Source: Hedera helix
Lineage: Eukaryota > Streptophyta > Magnoliopsida > Apiales > Araliaceae
Assembly (NCBI GenBank): GCA_947179155.2
Contig: OX359266.1
Location: forward strand, 13,716,098 to 13,780,097
Reading direction: 5' to 3'
DNA: 64,000 bases
Shown: piece after piece, positions 35,548-47,242 of the stretch
Layout: every line of letters begins with the position of its first letter
Numbering within the stretch: position 1 is the first letter of the stretch
Translations under genes and position numbers: made by a program
Notes under the pieces: model-generated
Databases searched by the model: none
Told to the model about the DNA's origin: nothing
Seen by the model: the letters and a program-made list of their open reading frames with translations, nothing else

Positions 35548-36964
35548 AAAGAGTTAATTAAAGAGATGGAAAGAATGGAGCTAGAAATGAAGTATCCGAT
35601 AGAGTCGGAAGAAAGGTTATATGTGGTAGAAGCTCATCCAACGTTATTGAATAGAATGAAGGAAGCTCAGATACAAGATCAAGAATGCGGTCAAATCAAA
35701 AATCGCATATCCGATGGGCAAGAGACAAGATTCGGAATAGATGACAGTGGATTACTGAGATTTGAAAGTAGAATATGGGTGCCGATGGTATCCAAGTTAA
35801 AAGATGAGATTCTACAGGAAGCGCACAGTTCGCGATATTCAATTCATCCAGGAAGTACGAAGATGTATCAAGATCTTCGACAGTACTTTTGGTGGCCCGA
35901 CATGAAGAAAGATGTAGCAAAATGCATCAGTAAATACCTGACTTGTCAAAGAGTTAAGGCAGAACATCATAGACCTAGTGGACTATTACAACCGCTAGAG
36001 ATTCCAGAATGAAAGTGGGAGCACATTACGATGAATTATGTAGTGGGACTTCCAACGACACAAAATGTCTATGATGCAATATGGGTAATAGCGAATCGAC
36101 TAACAAAGTCTGCACACTTCTTACTGATTAAGGTCAAACTCAACCTGGATCAACTAGCAAAGCTATATATGAAAGAAATAGTGTCAAGACATGGAGTTTC
36201 GGTATCGATTATTTCAGATCGAGATCCGCGATTCACGTCTAATTTTTGAAAGAGTTTTTAGAAACGTATGGGCACACAGTTGAAATTGAGCACGGTGTGT
36301 CAACCTCAAATAGACAGTCAAAGTAAACAAATAATTCAAACATTAGAAGATATGTTAAGAGCATATCTTCTAATGGACTTCAAGGGTAATTGGGACAACC
36401 ATTTGCCGTTAGTTAAATTCGCCTATAACAATAGTTATAATACGAGTATTGGTATACCGCCTTATGAGGCGTTGTGTGGAAGGAAGTACAAAACACCTCT
36501 CTGTTGGGATGAGGTATGAGAATGTAAACTTTTGGGACCAGAAATAGTACAACAGACTTTTGAAATCGTCAAAGTGATAAGATCAAGGCTCTCAGTTTTG
36601 TAAAGAAGGGAAAGTTGAGTCCAAGATTCATTGGACCTTTTGAAGTGTTGAAAATGATAGGAGATGTAGTCTACGCTGTGGCATTGCCCCTAGAGTTAGA
36701 GCACATACATAACGTATTTCATGTATCAGTACTAAGACCGTATAAACCAGACTGCAAACATGTAATCGAATATGAACCGATTTAGATTGAGAAAGACTTA
36801 ACGTACGAGGAAGCTCCTATTCAGATCATTGACAGGAAGGAACAAATTTTGAGGAACAAGGTGATACCTTCTGTAAAGGTAGTGTGGAGAAACCACAATG
36901 CTGAGGAAGCAACGTGGGAGTTAGAAGAGAAAATGAAGAAAGAATATCCGAATCTATACATGTA
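35548..36964 (+). pseudogene. B integrase and chromodomain remnants
   Basis: Zinc-binding HHCC region (EAHSSRYSIHPGSTKMYQDL, CISKYLTCQRVKAEH), catalytic core (AIWVIANRLTKSAHF, IISDRDPRFTSNF, then a shifted frame ending NRPLVKFAYNNSY-like), the GPF/Y module (KLSPRFIGPFEVL, HIHNVFHVSVLRPY) and a chromodomain-like end (VVWRNHNAEEATWELEEKMK). In-frame stops occur at about 36010, 36247 and 36518 and there are frameshifts. The frame ends before the purine tract. Confidence 0.88.
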
Positions 36965-36997
36965 ACCTTATAATAGTGATTCCGGGGACGGAATCCT

Positions 36998-37013
36998 TAT
37001 AAGGAGGGAAGAA
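36998..37013 (+). promoter_or_regulatory. Polypurine tract of B
   Basis: tataaggagggaagaa lies directly before the 3' LTR start TGTAATGATATG, where plus-strand DNA synthesis would begin. It fixes the LTR boundary at 37014. Confidence 0.85.
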
Positions 37014-39705
37014 TGTAATGATATGTAATTTTGGTAATTTGTAAATATGATACGTAATTAATGAAAATTAAATTATTGATGTGTGACAAATGTTTTAGGA
37101 CAAGCCATGTATGGATTATTTAATGTTGGAATAAAATTCAAGCTTAAGGAAACAAGTTTAGATAAAAAATGACTTGAATTGATTAAGAAATAAACAAGTT
37201 AGGATTTATGGGAAATTAAATTGTTTAGATTTTGTGAGAAAAGACAAAAATGCCCTAGTCAAGTTATGAAATGACCATGGTATCCCAATTTGGTTTAATG
37301 TCCATGTTGCCCTTGCTAATCAATGGGAAATGTCTTAAATAACCCCAACTAGGCATGGTTAAACTAACCAGAGCTTGGTTATTTGTTCGGGAATATATAT
37401 GTATATATGTTACACGTATCAAGCTAAGTTCATTTTTAAGTTGCTATGCAAGAGAGTTCATAAGAGAGAAAAGAAGAGAAGGCTAGGGTTTGCAAGATTT
37501 CAAGGGAAAGTGTGCAAGAGGAGGAAATTAAGCTATCAAAGTGGAGAATTCTTCTTTAGCAAGGTTTATAGCAAGAAGAAAGAAAGCACAAAGAATGTAT
37601 AAATGTGTTCTTGTCTTTAAGTCCTTCATTTATGTGTGTGTAATGTAAATCCCCAGCTTTTGTTATTAAATGGATAGAAAATGTCATGTAACCTCTTTTA
37701 TCTTAAGGAGGGAAGGTCTAAGTTTGTTGTCTAAAGTTATGAAATGTGAATCCCGACTTTTGTTGTTTGAAGGGATGAAAAGGTTTATAGCAATATACTA
37801 AGTTTGATGTAAGGTGTTAAGCACTAATTGAGTTGCATATGAATATAAACTCCGTTGTGAAATATGTTTTGACATGGCTATGTGTTTAAAGTTCATGAGA
37901 ATATGATATGCAAATGATAAATATTAATCATGACATAAATTGTTAAATAGAAATGTTGCCTAGACGCAGACCAAACGTTCAACCTCCACCAGAGGAGTCT
38001 GTAAATATTCCAAAGGAGCCAGTTAATCCCATACAATAGTTTGGAGACTTGTTGATGAGAGTTTTCCAGAACAGGAATGTAAAGCCTGTGGGTGATCAAC
38101 CGATAGCAGCTCGTATTGCTACATTCAAGGATTTCAAGGCTGTAGGACCTCTAGAATTCAAGGGAACTATGAATCCAGTAGAGGCCCAGAATTGGATGAT
38201 TGAAATGGAAAAAAGTGTTTGATGTAGCTAACGTGGAAGAAGAACAGAAAACTGCTTTTGCTACATTTTTGCTGAAAGGAGAAGCAAATTATTGGTGGGT
38301 TGCCAATAAAGGAAGATTGGGAATGAGAGCTGCACCTTAGGAACAATTCAAGGAGATGTTTTTCGAGGCTTACTTTCCTCCGATAACTCAGGACATGATG
38401 AAAGTTCAATTCCTAGAGCTAAAGCAAGGAAATATGACAGTGGCCGAGTATACGGCTAAATTTAATAAGTTAGCAAGGTTTGCTCCACACCAGGTAGACA
38501 CGGAACAAAGAAAAGCAAAACGCTTTGAACACGGGTTAAAACCATGAATTTATAGCAAGGTGTCAATGTTTTAGGTTGGTATCAGAGCTGATAAGTTTTA
38601 AACCTTAGGTGAGAAAACCATATGAATATGACCTTAAAGAATAGAGTGAAACACATTTAGAGTTCTAAGAGACGAATAATGGAAGTTGTTAAAGTTAAAA
38701 ATTTTATGATACGTGTTATGTGCTATGTGTTATATGCAATAGAGGTAAGGAAAGTTGCATGGAACTAAATAATTGTTCTTGTGATTTTATAGTATGCCAG
38801 AGATTGGAGAATCCAGTCGGGCAATAGAAGAAGAATGCAGAGACATTTAGATAGATGTGATCACTACTATACTAGCTATGACAATAGTACCAACTGAGGA
38901 CAGTGGACAAAAGGAAGATCTAGATGAGCTAGAAGGAGACTCGGATAGGGCATTACCGGATAATGCATCATCTGAGCAAAGAGAGGTTGACCGAGAATGG
39001 GTAACTAGCCTGATACAGCAGAATAGTGAATATGTGGACATGATATTTTCTAGTTGGAAACTCAAGCAGCTGAACGACAAACATCTGTTGAACAAAATGA
39101 AAATGCAGTCCAAGTATTAGTTAATAGGACTATGGAACTAGGAGATAAGTTGAGGTAGGAAGAATAGAAAGTTCAAGAACTGAGGAATGATAAAGAAACC
39201 TTGGAGGCAAAGCTGAGGGATGCAGCTGCTGATATAGCCAGGTACAAACATGTCGGGGCTAAAGCAGTAAGAAGAATAAATTTGGTAGAGGAAGAAGTGA
39301 GGGTCAAAAAAGCCTAAATTGACAGCATGGAAGTGAGAATGGATGACATGAGCTATGCATTTCATACAGCATTCGGAAGGACACAAGATAGAGTGTACTA
39401 TTACCCAGTAAAATATGATCAGACTAGTAATACCTTGGGCAGATGGAATATGAAAGCCATTATGGACGAAGAATATGAAGATGCAGCTAGGCGTTGAATG
39501 CTCCCGTATAATATATGTAATAAATATATATAGTTATGGGCAGGTTTATGTATTATATGTATAAAGGTAGTTAGAACATGGGATAATGATGTATTAATGT
39601 AATGTATGTTTTATTATTCAGAGTGAATGGATGTGATGACAGGGTAGAATAGTAACGTGAGCACCGAACCCGTGGTTCGATGGACCCGGATTTGGGGGCG
39701 TCACA
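37014..39705 (+). repeat. 3' LTR of B (complete, 2.69 kb)
   Basis: Runs from TGTAATGATATG to GGGGGCGTCACA. In order: an LTR-like U3 part; a broken gag N-terminus (37954-38546, with the same A-run frameshift as the 5' copy); TGGTATCAGAGC at about 38578; a coiled-coil-type frame starting MPEIGESSQAIEE (38794-39497); and a terminal part with GTTCGATGGACCCGGATTTG. Because the purine tract abuts its start and the TSD abuts its end, these coding pieces really are inside the LTR. Confidence 0.88.
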
Positions 39706-39893
39706 AGATCTAAGTTTAGAAATCCAAGGTTTGAGATTTGTTTTAAAGAGGTGAGAGAGATCAGTAGCCTGTTAGCCAGTAGGGAAGAGAGAAAAGAAAC
39801 TTCTTAATGCTTGTGTTTGACTCTGATTAGATAAAATAAGAAGTATGGAAAACAGATAGAGATATACAAAAAAACTGGAGTTTAAATATCAAA

Positions 39894-39964
39894 CTCTTGT
39901 AGCTCAATTGGTTTGAGCACTTGCTTAGTAAGTTAGAGGTCTTAAGTTCAACTCTCCACGAGAG
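39894..39964 (+). other. tRNA-like sequence in hAT J
   Basis: 71 nt with tRNA layout: a 7-bp acceptor stem (CTCTTGT with ACGAGAG, one G-U pair), TA, a perfect 4-bp D stem (GCTC/GAGC) around aattggttt, an anticodon-arm-like CTTGC-TTAGTAA-GTTAG (middle AGT) with a mismatch, and a B-box-like GTTCAACTC. The T stem does not pair, so it is not a functional tRNA. It is better read as tRNA- or SINE-derived sequence carried by the transposon. Confidence 0.6.
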
Positions 39965-40040
39965 CAGCAAGCCTAGTTTTTTATGGGCCGGCCTGGCCTT
40001 ATCGCTGGGTTGGGCCAAATTTTCTAAGTCTAGAGACTGC

Positions 40041-40470
40041 CAAAACAAACTGATGAAGATTTTGTCTCTATTAGAAACAATAGTAGAAGAAAATCCATGT
40101 AGTTTATAAATGTGAGTGATGAAGACTTGAGCCAATTTTGCCACAAAAAAAAAAAAAAAAGATGTTTGATAGCTATAAAATGTTCATATTTGGTTAGTCT
40201 ATCAACTATTATCCAAATGGTTGTAAACCCTTTTGATGGAGGTTGCCCCTCAATGAAATCCATGGAAATATCTGTCCAAGGAATATCAAGAATAGGTAAA
40301 GGCTGTAGAAGCCCAAACATGTCCATAGTCTCTTGCTTTTGCTTTTGGCATACATTACACTCCCTCACAAACTTGACAATATCAGTCTTTATGGAAGGCC
40401 AAAAGAAATAGTTACTAATCCTCTCATGAGTACCCCTGATACCAAAATTCCCTCCCATATGTGAGGTATG
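40041..40470 (-). pseudogene. A integrase, N-terminal half
   Basis: Minus strand: GGNFGIRGTHERISNYFFWP, FVRECNVCQKQKQE (the HHCC zinc module, H and C residues visible), LLQPLPILDIPWTDISMDFI (first catalytic Asp), IIVDRLTKYEHF, then after a frameshift caused by an A-run, LAQVFITHIYKLHGFSSTIV and SNRDKIFISLFWQSL (second catalytic Asp), where the hAT J interrupts. The third acidic residue lies at 17.9-18.0 kb. Confidence 0.88.
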
Positions 40471-41842
40471 AAATTATGTCAACAACTTATTCCTTAATGT
40501 AAAATCTGGATCAATTACCAACTTGCCCTGAAACTTTAACCTACCATGCTGGAAAGAATACCCTGGCAGTGATTGGGGATCCAATTGTAACTGAGCAATC
40601 AACTCCTGTAATCCTTTATCAGCTTCCCAAGATTTGGCTAATTCTATAATCTAATGGGGGTGTGACAGAGGATATAGCAAAAAAACTCTCATCATTACCT
40701 TGGAATTCTAGACTTCTAGACAAATAATTAGCAACCACATTCTCTTGCCCTTTCTTAAACTAAATCTCATAATCTGGGCCTAATAGCTTGGTAATCCACT
40801 TTTGTTGATTAGTACTAATAACCCTTTGGTCTAAAAGGTATTTCAAGCTTTGATGATCAGTTCTTATCAACACCTTATTACCCAATAAATAGTGTTTTCA
40901 CTTATTCACAACACATACAATAAGTAAAACATCCCAAGTGTTTTGGTGTAATAACTTTACTCAAATAAGCTATAGGTTTTTCCTGTTGCATAGGTATTGC
41001 CCCAATTCCATAGTGTGAAGCATCTGTCTCCGACACAAAAAGTAAACTGAAATTTGGCATAGCTAATACATGAGCATTAATCATAACTTCTTTAAGAGCT
41101 AAGAAAACTTTTATAGTACCATTATTCCATTGGAACTTGTGTTTCTTCAACAATTCTGTCAAGGTTCTACTTATGAGACCATAACCCTTGATAAATATAC
41201 TATAGTAACCTGTTAATCCCAGAAATCCCCTCAGACTTTTTAGATTATGTGACAATGGCCAATTCATCATATAATTCACCTTATCTGGATTAGTTCCTAC
41301 TTCATTCTGATTAATGACATGTCCCAGATAATGAACTTGTGTGGTAGCAAAAACACATTTACTTTTCTTAGCAAATAAAATATTAGATTTCGAAAGCTAC
41401 AAATTAAGATTCAAGTGCTCCAAATGTTTCTCAAATCTTTATTGAACACCAATATATCATCAAAGAACACCAAAACAAATTTTGTATGATAAAGCTTGAA
41501 AACTTCATTCATTAAAGACTGAAAAGTAGCTGATGCATTGGTGAGCCCAAAAGGCATCACTAAAAACTCAAAGTGACTTGTATAGGTTCTAAAAATAGTT
41601 TTGGGAATATTTGGTGCATGAACTTTAATTTGATGGTAGTCTGACCTGAAGTCCAGCGTAGAAAACCATTTAGCTCCATGTAGTTCATCTAGCAATTCAT
41701 CAATGGCTGGAATAGGAAATTTGTCCTTCATAGTCATGTCACTGAGAGCCCTATAGTTCACACACATTCTCCAAGTACCATCATGCTTCTTTACCAATAG
41801 AACTGGAAAAGCATATGGGTTGTTATTGTTAAGTTGTAATAT
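40471..41842 (-). pseudogene. A reverse transcriptase and RNase H
   Basis: From high to low coordinates: NNPYAFPVLLVKKHDGTWRM, VNYRALSDMTMKDKFPIPAI, AKWFSTLDFRSDYHQIKVHA (catalytic Asp), FEFLVMPFGLTNASATFQSL, KFVLVFFDDILVFNKDL (FFDD in the active site), a frameshift, then LRGFLGLTGYYSIFIKGYGL, the RNase H-like FVSETDASHYGIGAIPMQQE and a decayed continuation (IDHQSLKYLLDQR-like, NVVANYLSRSLEF). Typical Ty3/chromovirus order with several stops. The codons just upstream lie beyond the F/E insertions at 57120 and above. Confidence 0.9.
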
Positions 41843-42357
41843 TGATGAACATACAATCAAATTGCACAATAACAGTGGAAGCATGGTAAAATCAGAATTT
41901 AAATTTTACAAACCATAACCAGGATAGAACTTTATGCACAACTATTAATTAACAAGAATGAGATAGATAATTACACTAGCTTACATGTTCAACTCCAAAT
42001 CCTTCATGTTCTCCTTGAATTCCATCGATTAAATTCCTTTGATCAACGTTAGTCACCCAAGTTGGACTCTAGAGGTGATCCAACAAGGAAGAATAAGGAT
42101 TCAAGAAATGGATGATGACAAACCCTAGTTGTCTCTCTCTTTTAATTTCTTATATCTAGAGAACTTGTAAGTACTCTCCAAAAACTTATGAAAGTGTATG
42201 TAACCTTAATTCATAATAAGACTCCTCTTATTTATCGATATAGTCAACCATTCTAACACCTTTAGGAATATATTTTTTTTAAATTAAACTCCTAATCTAA
42301 TTAGGAACTAACATGAGAGTACTCTTATTAATTAATTCCTAAACTATTTAGGAACTA

Positions 42358-42395
<38 letters not shown>

Positions 42396-43231
42396 GACTC
42401 ATCTTATTAATTTATAATTAGTATTTTCATAATATTAAATAAATATTAAGCTATTTAATTTAATCTATCACCATAGTATAAATTAAATATACTTAATTTA
42501 TTATTACGATTATTTCATTTACTTCTTAAATAAAGAATTTTCTTTTGTGTTGTGACCCTTTAGATTCTCCATATTAAACTAGTTGTATAATAAATAAATT
42601 AGAACAGTTTTAATCTTATTTAAATAAATTAATTAAAATATTTAATTTATTTAAATATATAATATTTATTCCACAATCAGGGTAAACCCCCTTAGAGCTC
42701 AACGACTTTTCAGATAATATAGATTTCAGTATTTAATCATGAAAAAATCTTTTAGTGAATAGTTATTGTACAATTCAATCCTTCTATCATACAATGTCTC
42801 AATCAAATACAAGACATGGATTTACTGTCAAGTTTTATTTTATTTGATCATATGCATTTCGATTCTCAAATGCACGACTATTTAATATAAATTAGAAACT
42901 CTTTCTAAGTTTCATTCTGCATTGGTCAATGACTACTAGGTTATCATTTATCGAATCGCATAGAACATGCTCTCAGTTTACTAGAAGTGGTAGATTCTTT
43001 ATTGACCATTCACCTATCTCCATGTAAAACTTATTATACCTAAGCATACCATTTGATATACCTTAAAGGTCTTAAGAGATATGTCAAAGTATAACTTATC
43101 ATACACAAGATACTAGGATGATCTCAAGTCCAACGATCACTTGTACTACTATCACATTAGGAATTTCTATTGACAACCTAGTAAAACTCCATTAGGTATT
43201 CCTTTAGCGAGTTATGTTCAGTGAACTTATT
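41843..43231. mobile_element. Element F: LTR-like fragment, unclassified
   Basis: The A frame is interrupted at 41842 by DNA starting TGATGAACATACAATC. The left five bases aatat could be a TSD. It contains a (TAA)n microsatellite and long non-coding AT-rich DNA with blocks such as gtgttgtgaccctttag and gtattcctttagcgagttat, wording I associate with LTRs of plant retrotransposons, but no coding domain is present. Its right end is missing: it meets the Athila LTR of E at 43232, and no F sequence is seen after E. Confidence 0.5.
42358..42395 (+). repeat. (TAA)n microsatellite
   Basis: About 12 uninterrupted trinucleotide units inside element F. Confidence 0.95.
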
Positions 43232-44843
43232 TGATAGGGTATAATTATATGCTATTTTTATTCCCTAATACTTAGTTTTTATATTTATTGTGTGCTTAAA
43301 TGTTTAATTACTTAGCTTATTTTGGTTTTAATAGGTTTTATAGGATTTTAGTTAATTTAGGTAATTTTATATTTCTTTTTATTTATGTGTTTGTATTTAT
43401 TTTTAGTGTTTTAGATGTTTTATTTATTATTATGTGTTTTTGGGATTTTTAATATTTTTATATTATTTTTATTTATTTTATTTTGTAGGAAAATAAGCTT
43501 TGAGGGCATATCTGTAAAATCTGCAAAAATCGGATGGCAAAAATGTAATTTAGCACGGTTGAGTGGAAAAATGGTAATTAAGCTGAAGTTGGCCGCGCGG
43601 GGATATTACCGTAATTTTCGGAAACTCATGGCCGCGCATTGCGCGCGTAAAGAAGGAGTAAGGAGCGACGACGTCATTTGGCCAGAAGACGGAAGAAGAA
43701 GGGCCGCGCAATGCGCGACCGAGCAGCAAACCGAGGAAAACGAAGAAAACGACGTCGTTTCGGCATATGAAGGAACCGCGAAATGCGCGGGAGGCGGTGA
43801 CCGGGTACTGTAGCGGAGGGCGTGTTTGGCTTGCGCGTTAATTCCAAAAACGAGATTATTCGCGAATTTTGCTACTTTTTGTTTCCAAATTGGATTTTAA
43901 TTCCAACTAGGGTTAGGATAATAATTATTTTTCTTTTTCTTTTATTTTTATTTGTATTTTAATCCTATTAGGGTTTGGAAAGTGTACTTCCTACTAGGGT
44001 TAGGAGGATTTTGGAGCCTATAAATAGAGGGCTTGACACATAATGTAATACACAACTCTCATTAGAATAAAAACTCTCTCTTCTATTATTTAGTGTTCTC
44101 TATTATTATGAGTAGTTAACTTATTTTTCTTAGTTTAAGTGATTGAAGCTATCAAGATTTAAACACTGTGAGATCTAATTTATTTTAATTGTTCAATTTA
44201 TATTTTGATTATTGAATATTCTTCTATGCTTAATTTTATGATTAATTTGTTTAATTGCTAGGAGCGCTACTAGTTTATTATTCATATTAATCTACTGCTA
44301 TTTTTGAAGCAACTAAGTTTAATAATTATTTTGTAGATCAAAAGATTATTTTATCTTAGGAAGAATATTCATCTAAATTAAATGCAAACAAGTGGCTTGT
44401 GTTGTTTAATTCAACGATCTCTCTAATTCTTTATGCTGCTATTAAATTAAATCTTTAGCAAGTGCCGGAGGTTGTTTATTAGTAAGGGTATTTAGACCAA
44501 GTGGCTCTACTTATCTAAAATTAAGGAGAGAGGAGAAAAATTATTCCACTTGCGAGTAGTTCTTTCTACGGTGAATCTTCAAAATATTAATTGATTTATT
44601 TTTGCATCAGTGATCAGTTATAAATTCTTGATGGTGGATATTAAATTAAATCAAGGCTTTTTCTTCTTATTTATTTCTTGCATATTTATTTTAGTTAATT
44701 TTACCCCCCCCCCCCCCAATTTTTGTTTGCAATAACATAAAATTAAATTAATCATTCTCTGTGGGATCGACTCTTGCTTACGCTACTACATATTTATTTT
44801 TTCAAAGTAAGTTTTATTTTTGGGTGCTTACGACATTACACCA
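43232..44843 (+). repeat. 5' LTR of E
   Basis: TGATAGGG ... CATTACACCA, about 1.6 kb and related to the LTRs of D. TATAAATA at 44019-44026 is the likely core promoter. The CpG-rich palindrome module lies at about 43590-43840. A run of 14 C at 44704-44717 corresponds to only six in D. The 132-codon frame at 43415-43813 recurs in the other LTR simply because LTRs are copies. Confidence 0.9.
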
Positions 44844-44848
44844 AATTT

Positions 44849-44866
44849 TGGCGCCGTTGCCGGGGA
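44849..44866 (+). promoter_or_regulatory. Primer-binding site of E
   Basis: TGGCGCCGTTGCCGGGGA, a few bases downstream of the LTR end, matching the tRNA-Asp-type site reported for Athila and Tat elements. Confidence 0.88.
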
Positions 44867-44953
44867 ATTGTTTTATTTATTTTTGTGTTTTTTTTTATCT
44901 ATTTTATTTTAGTAGTTTTTCGTAGTTATTTTTATTTATTTCCTTGCTTGTTT

Positions 44954-45979
44954 ATGACCATAACTCATTCTACTAATCAAAGTGATTTAAGGTTTGATCC
45001 AGAAATCGAAAGAACTTTGCGCGAATTAAGGAAAGAAGAACAAACAAATCTTGAAGCAAACGACAACATGGCTGGAAATCGAATTTTGAAGGAACTCGCG
45101 GCCTCTGATTTGCACCAACAACCTTTATGCATAACTTTTCCCAATCTAAATGCTAACACTTCCTTTGAGTTAAATTCTGGTCTAATACATCTTTTATCTT
45201 CTTTTCATGGTCTTGCAAGTGAAGACCCACATAAACACTTAAAAGAATTTCATGTGGTATGCACGAGCATGAAACCACCCAGAGTGAATGAAGAGCAGAT
45301 CAAATTACGAGCCTTTCCATTCTCGTTGAAAGATTTGGCTAAAGATTGGCTCTACTATCTCCCCTCCGGAAGTATAACCACATGGGAAAAGGTAAAGAAA
45401 TTATTCTTGGAGATATATTTTCCAGCTTCAAGGGCGGCCATCATACGAAAAGAAATTTGCGGTGTGAGACAGAACCATGGAGAATCCCTATATGAATATT
45501 GGGAATGGTTCAAGAAATTGTGTGCAAGCTGTCCCCACCATCAAATTAGTGAGCAACTTCTCATCCAATATTTCTATGAAGGGCTCATGTCTACGGAGAG
45601 AAGCATGATTGATGCTACTAATGGAGGAGCTTTAGTGGACAAAACTCCCGAAGCTGCAAGAAACCTGATTGCAAACATGGCGACTAATTCCCAACAATTC
45701 GGCACTAGGCTTAATTTTACATCCCAAAATGTCAATGAGATAGAAATTTCTTCACTTAAAGAACAAATTGCTAGTCTAACTACTCTTGTTCGTCAAATGG
45801 TTGTAGGTAATACGCAACAAGTGAAAGCTTGTGGAATTTGCGCTATAGTAGGACACCCAACGGATATGTGCCCCACTCTTCAAGAGGAGTCCTATGAACA
45901 AGTAAATGCAGCAGGTGGTTTTCCTGGTCAACCACAAAGAAGATATGATCCCTACTCAAACACATACAACTCAGGTTGA
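44954..45979 (+). pseudogene. E gag
   Basis: Starts MTITHSTNQSDLRFDPEIER and keeps the N-terminal segment that D lacks. The gag core (LRAFPFSLKDLAKDWLYYLP, QNHGESLYEYWEWF) is followed by the zinc knuckle CGICAIVGHPTDMC. A TGA at 45977-45979 ends the frame within the linker; coding continues in shifted frames to 46109. Confidence 0.88.
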
Positions 45980-46108
45980 AGAGATCATCCTAATTTCAGC
46001 TATGGACATCCACAAGGAAATCAACCCACAAATTCAAACTTTGCAAGCTACTAACAATACAAGTAGCCATATCCCAACAAACAACAGGGCTAATCATCTA
46101 ATTCTAAT

Positions 46109-47206
46109 TTGTCTTTAGAGGATTTGGTTAAAATTAGTACTAACATTGTACAATTTCAACAAGAAAATTTGCAGTTTCGACATGAAACGAAGGCGAATAT
46201 GCAGAATTTGGAAACACAAATGGGAAAAATGGCAACTGCAATTAGTCGATTAGAGGCGCAAGGTTTTGGAAAATTACCCTCTCAAACGGTGGTGAATCCA
46301 AGAGAAAACGCAAGTGCAATCACTTTGAGAAGCAGTAAAGAGATCGAAACTCTAACAAAGCCAGAGTCTGCATCAAAAGACCAAAGCAAAGTTGAAGTGG
46401 ATAACAAGGAGATAGACAACAGTCAAGAGGACGACAATGTTCTAGTCGATAATGGTACTCCTAAGCATAAATTTTCACCTCTCTCTGAGTATAAACTAGT
46501 ACCCTCTTTTCCTCTTGCTCTAACAGAAAAAAAGAAATATGAAAAAGACTCAGACTTATATGAAAGTTTTCATCAATGCGAGGTAAAAATTCCATTATTA
46601 GATGCAATTAAACAAGTACCTCGCTTTGCTAGATTTCTAAAAAAATTGTGTACACACAAGAGAAAACAAGCACTCAAAAGGTATGAGAAGGTAAAAGTAG
46701 GAAAAAATATATCTGCCGTGATTCAAAGAAAACTTCCTACAAAGTGTCAAGATCCAGGAATGTTTACTATCCCTTGTAAGATAAGTGACACTAGATTTGA
46801 ACAAGCCATGTTAGACTTAGGAGCATCTATTAATGTCATGTCATATTATATATATGCTTCTTTGAAACTTGAACCTTTAAATAAAACTGGTACGGTGATT
46901 CAGTTGGCTGACAGATCTAATGCCTATCTTAAGGGTATAATAGAGGATGTTCTTGTGCAGGTAAATAATTTGATTTTTCCTACTGATTTTTATGTGCTTA
47001 ATATGGAGAATGGTGATCAAAATGCTCATATTTTGTTAGGAAGACCATTCTTAAAGATATCCAAAACCAAGATAGATGTTCATAGTGGTACACTTACAAT
47101 AGAATTTGATGGCGATGTTGTGCAGTTTAATATTTATGATGTCATGAAATATCCTAATGATGATAATCCTGTTTATTCTATTGATGTGATTGACTCATTA
47201 GCATAG
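46109..47206 (+). pseudogene. E gag linker and aspartic protease
   Basis: Helical linker (ETKANMQNLETQMGKMATAI), a VPRFARFLKKLCTHKRKQAL block conserved with D, and a retroviral-type protease with DLGASINVMSYYIYA (active-site Asp) and ILLGRPFLKISKTKID. TAG at 47204-47206 ends the frame; D reads through at this position. Confidence 0.88.
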
Positions 47207-47242
47207 GAAAATTTTGAACTTGATGGAAATGATGCAGTAGAA

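Larger units (their letters stand above)
19184..39705 (+). mobile_element. Element B: Tekay/Del-like chromovirus, rearranged
   Basis: Bounded by TGTAATGATATG and GGGGGCGTCACA with a perfect 5-bp duplication agatc (19179-19183 and 39706-39710). Order on the plus strand: long LTR (truncated at its 3' end), an inverted gag-protease block, RT interrupted by solo LTR C, RNase H, integrase, chromodomain, purine tract, second LTR. RT wording (GHYEFLVMSFGLTNA, VFIDDILIYSKT) fits Tekay. Many stops show it is dead. Its LTRs are unusual in containing gag and a PBS-like site. Confidence 0.88.
18070..40032. mobile_element. Element J: non-autonomous hAT-like transposon
   Basis: Terminal sequences TAGACCTGGCAAACGGG (left) and, reverse-complemented from the right, TAGACTTAGAAAATTTGG are followed on both sides by GGCC-rich subterminal DNA, as in many plant hAT elements. 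The flanks gagacttc (18062-18069) and gagactgc (40033-40040) are an 8-bp duplication with one mismatch, the hAT length. Joining the outer flanks restores the integrase frame of A (the FWQSLFKS region). Without the nested element B it is about 1.44 kb and has no transposase. Its right part carries a tRNA-like sequence. Confidence 0.8.

Noticed and set aside
39894..39964. A functional tRNA gene
   Set aside because: Acceptor and D stems pair but the T stem does not, the anticodon stem has a mismatch, and it lies inside a transposon.
43415..43813. A 132-codon frame repeated at 55718-56116
   Set aside because: It is in the two LTRs of one element, so its repetition is by descent, and it is low-complexity followed by the CpG-rich module. 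No selection signal can be claimed.
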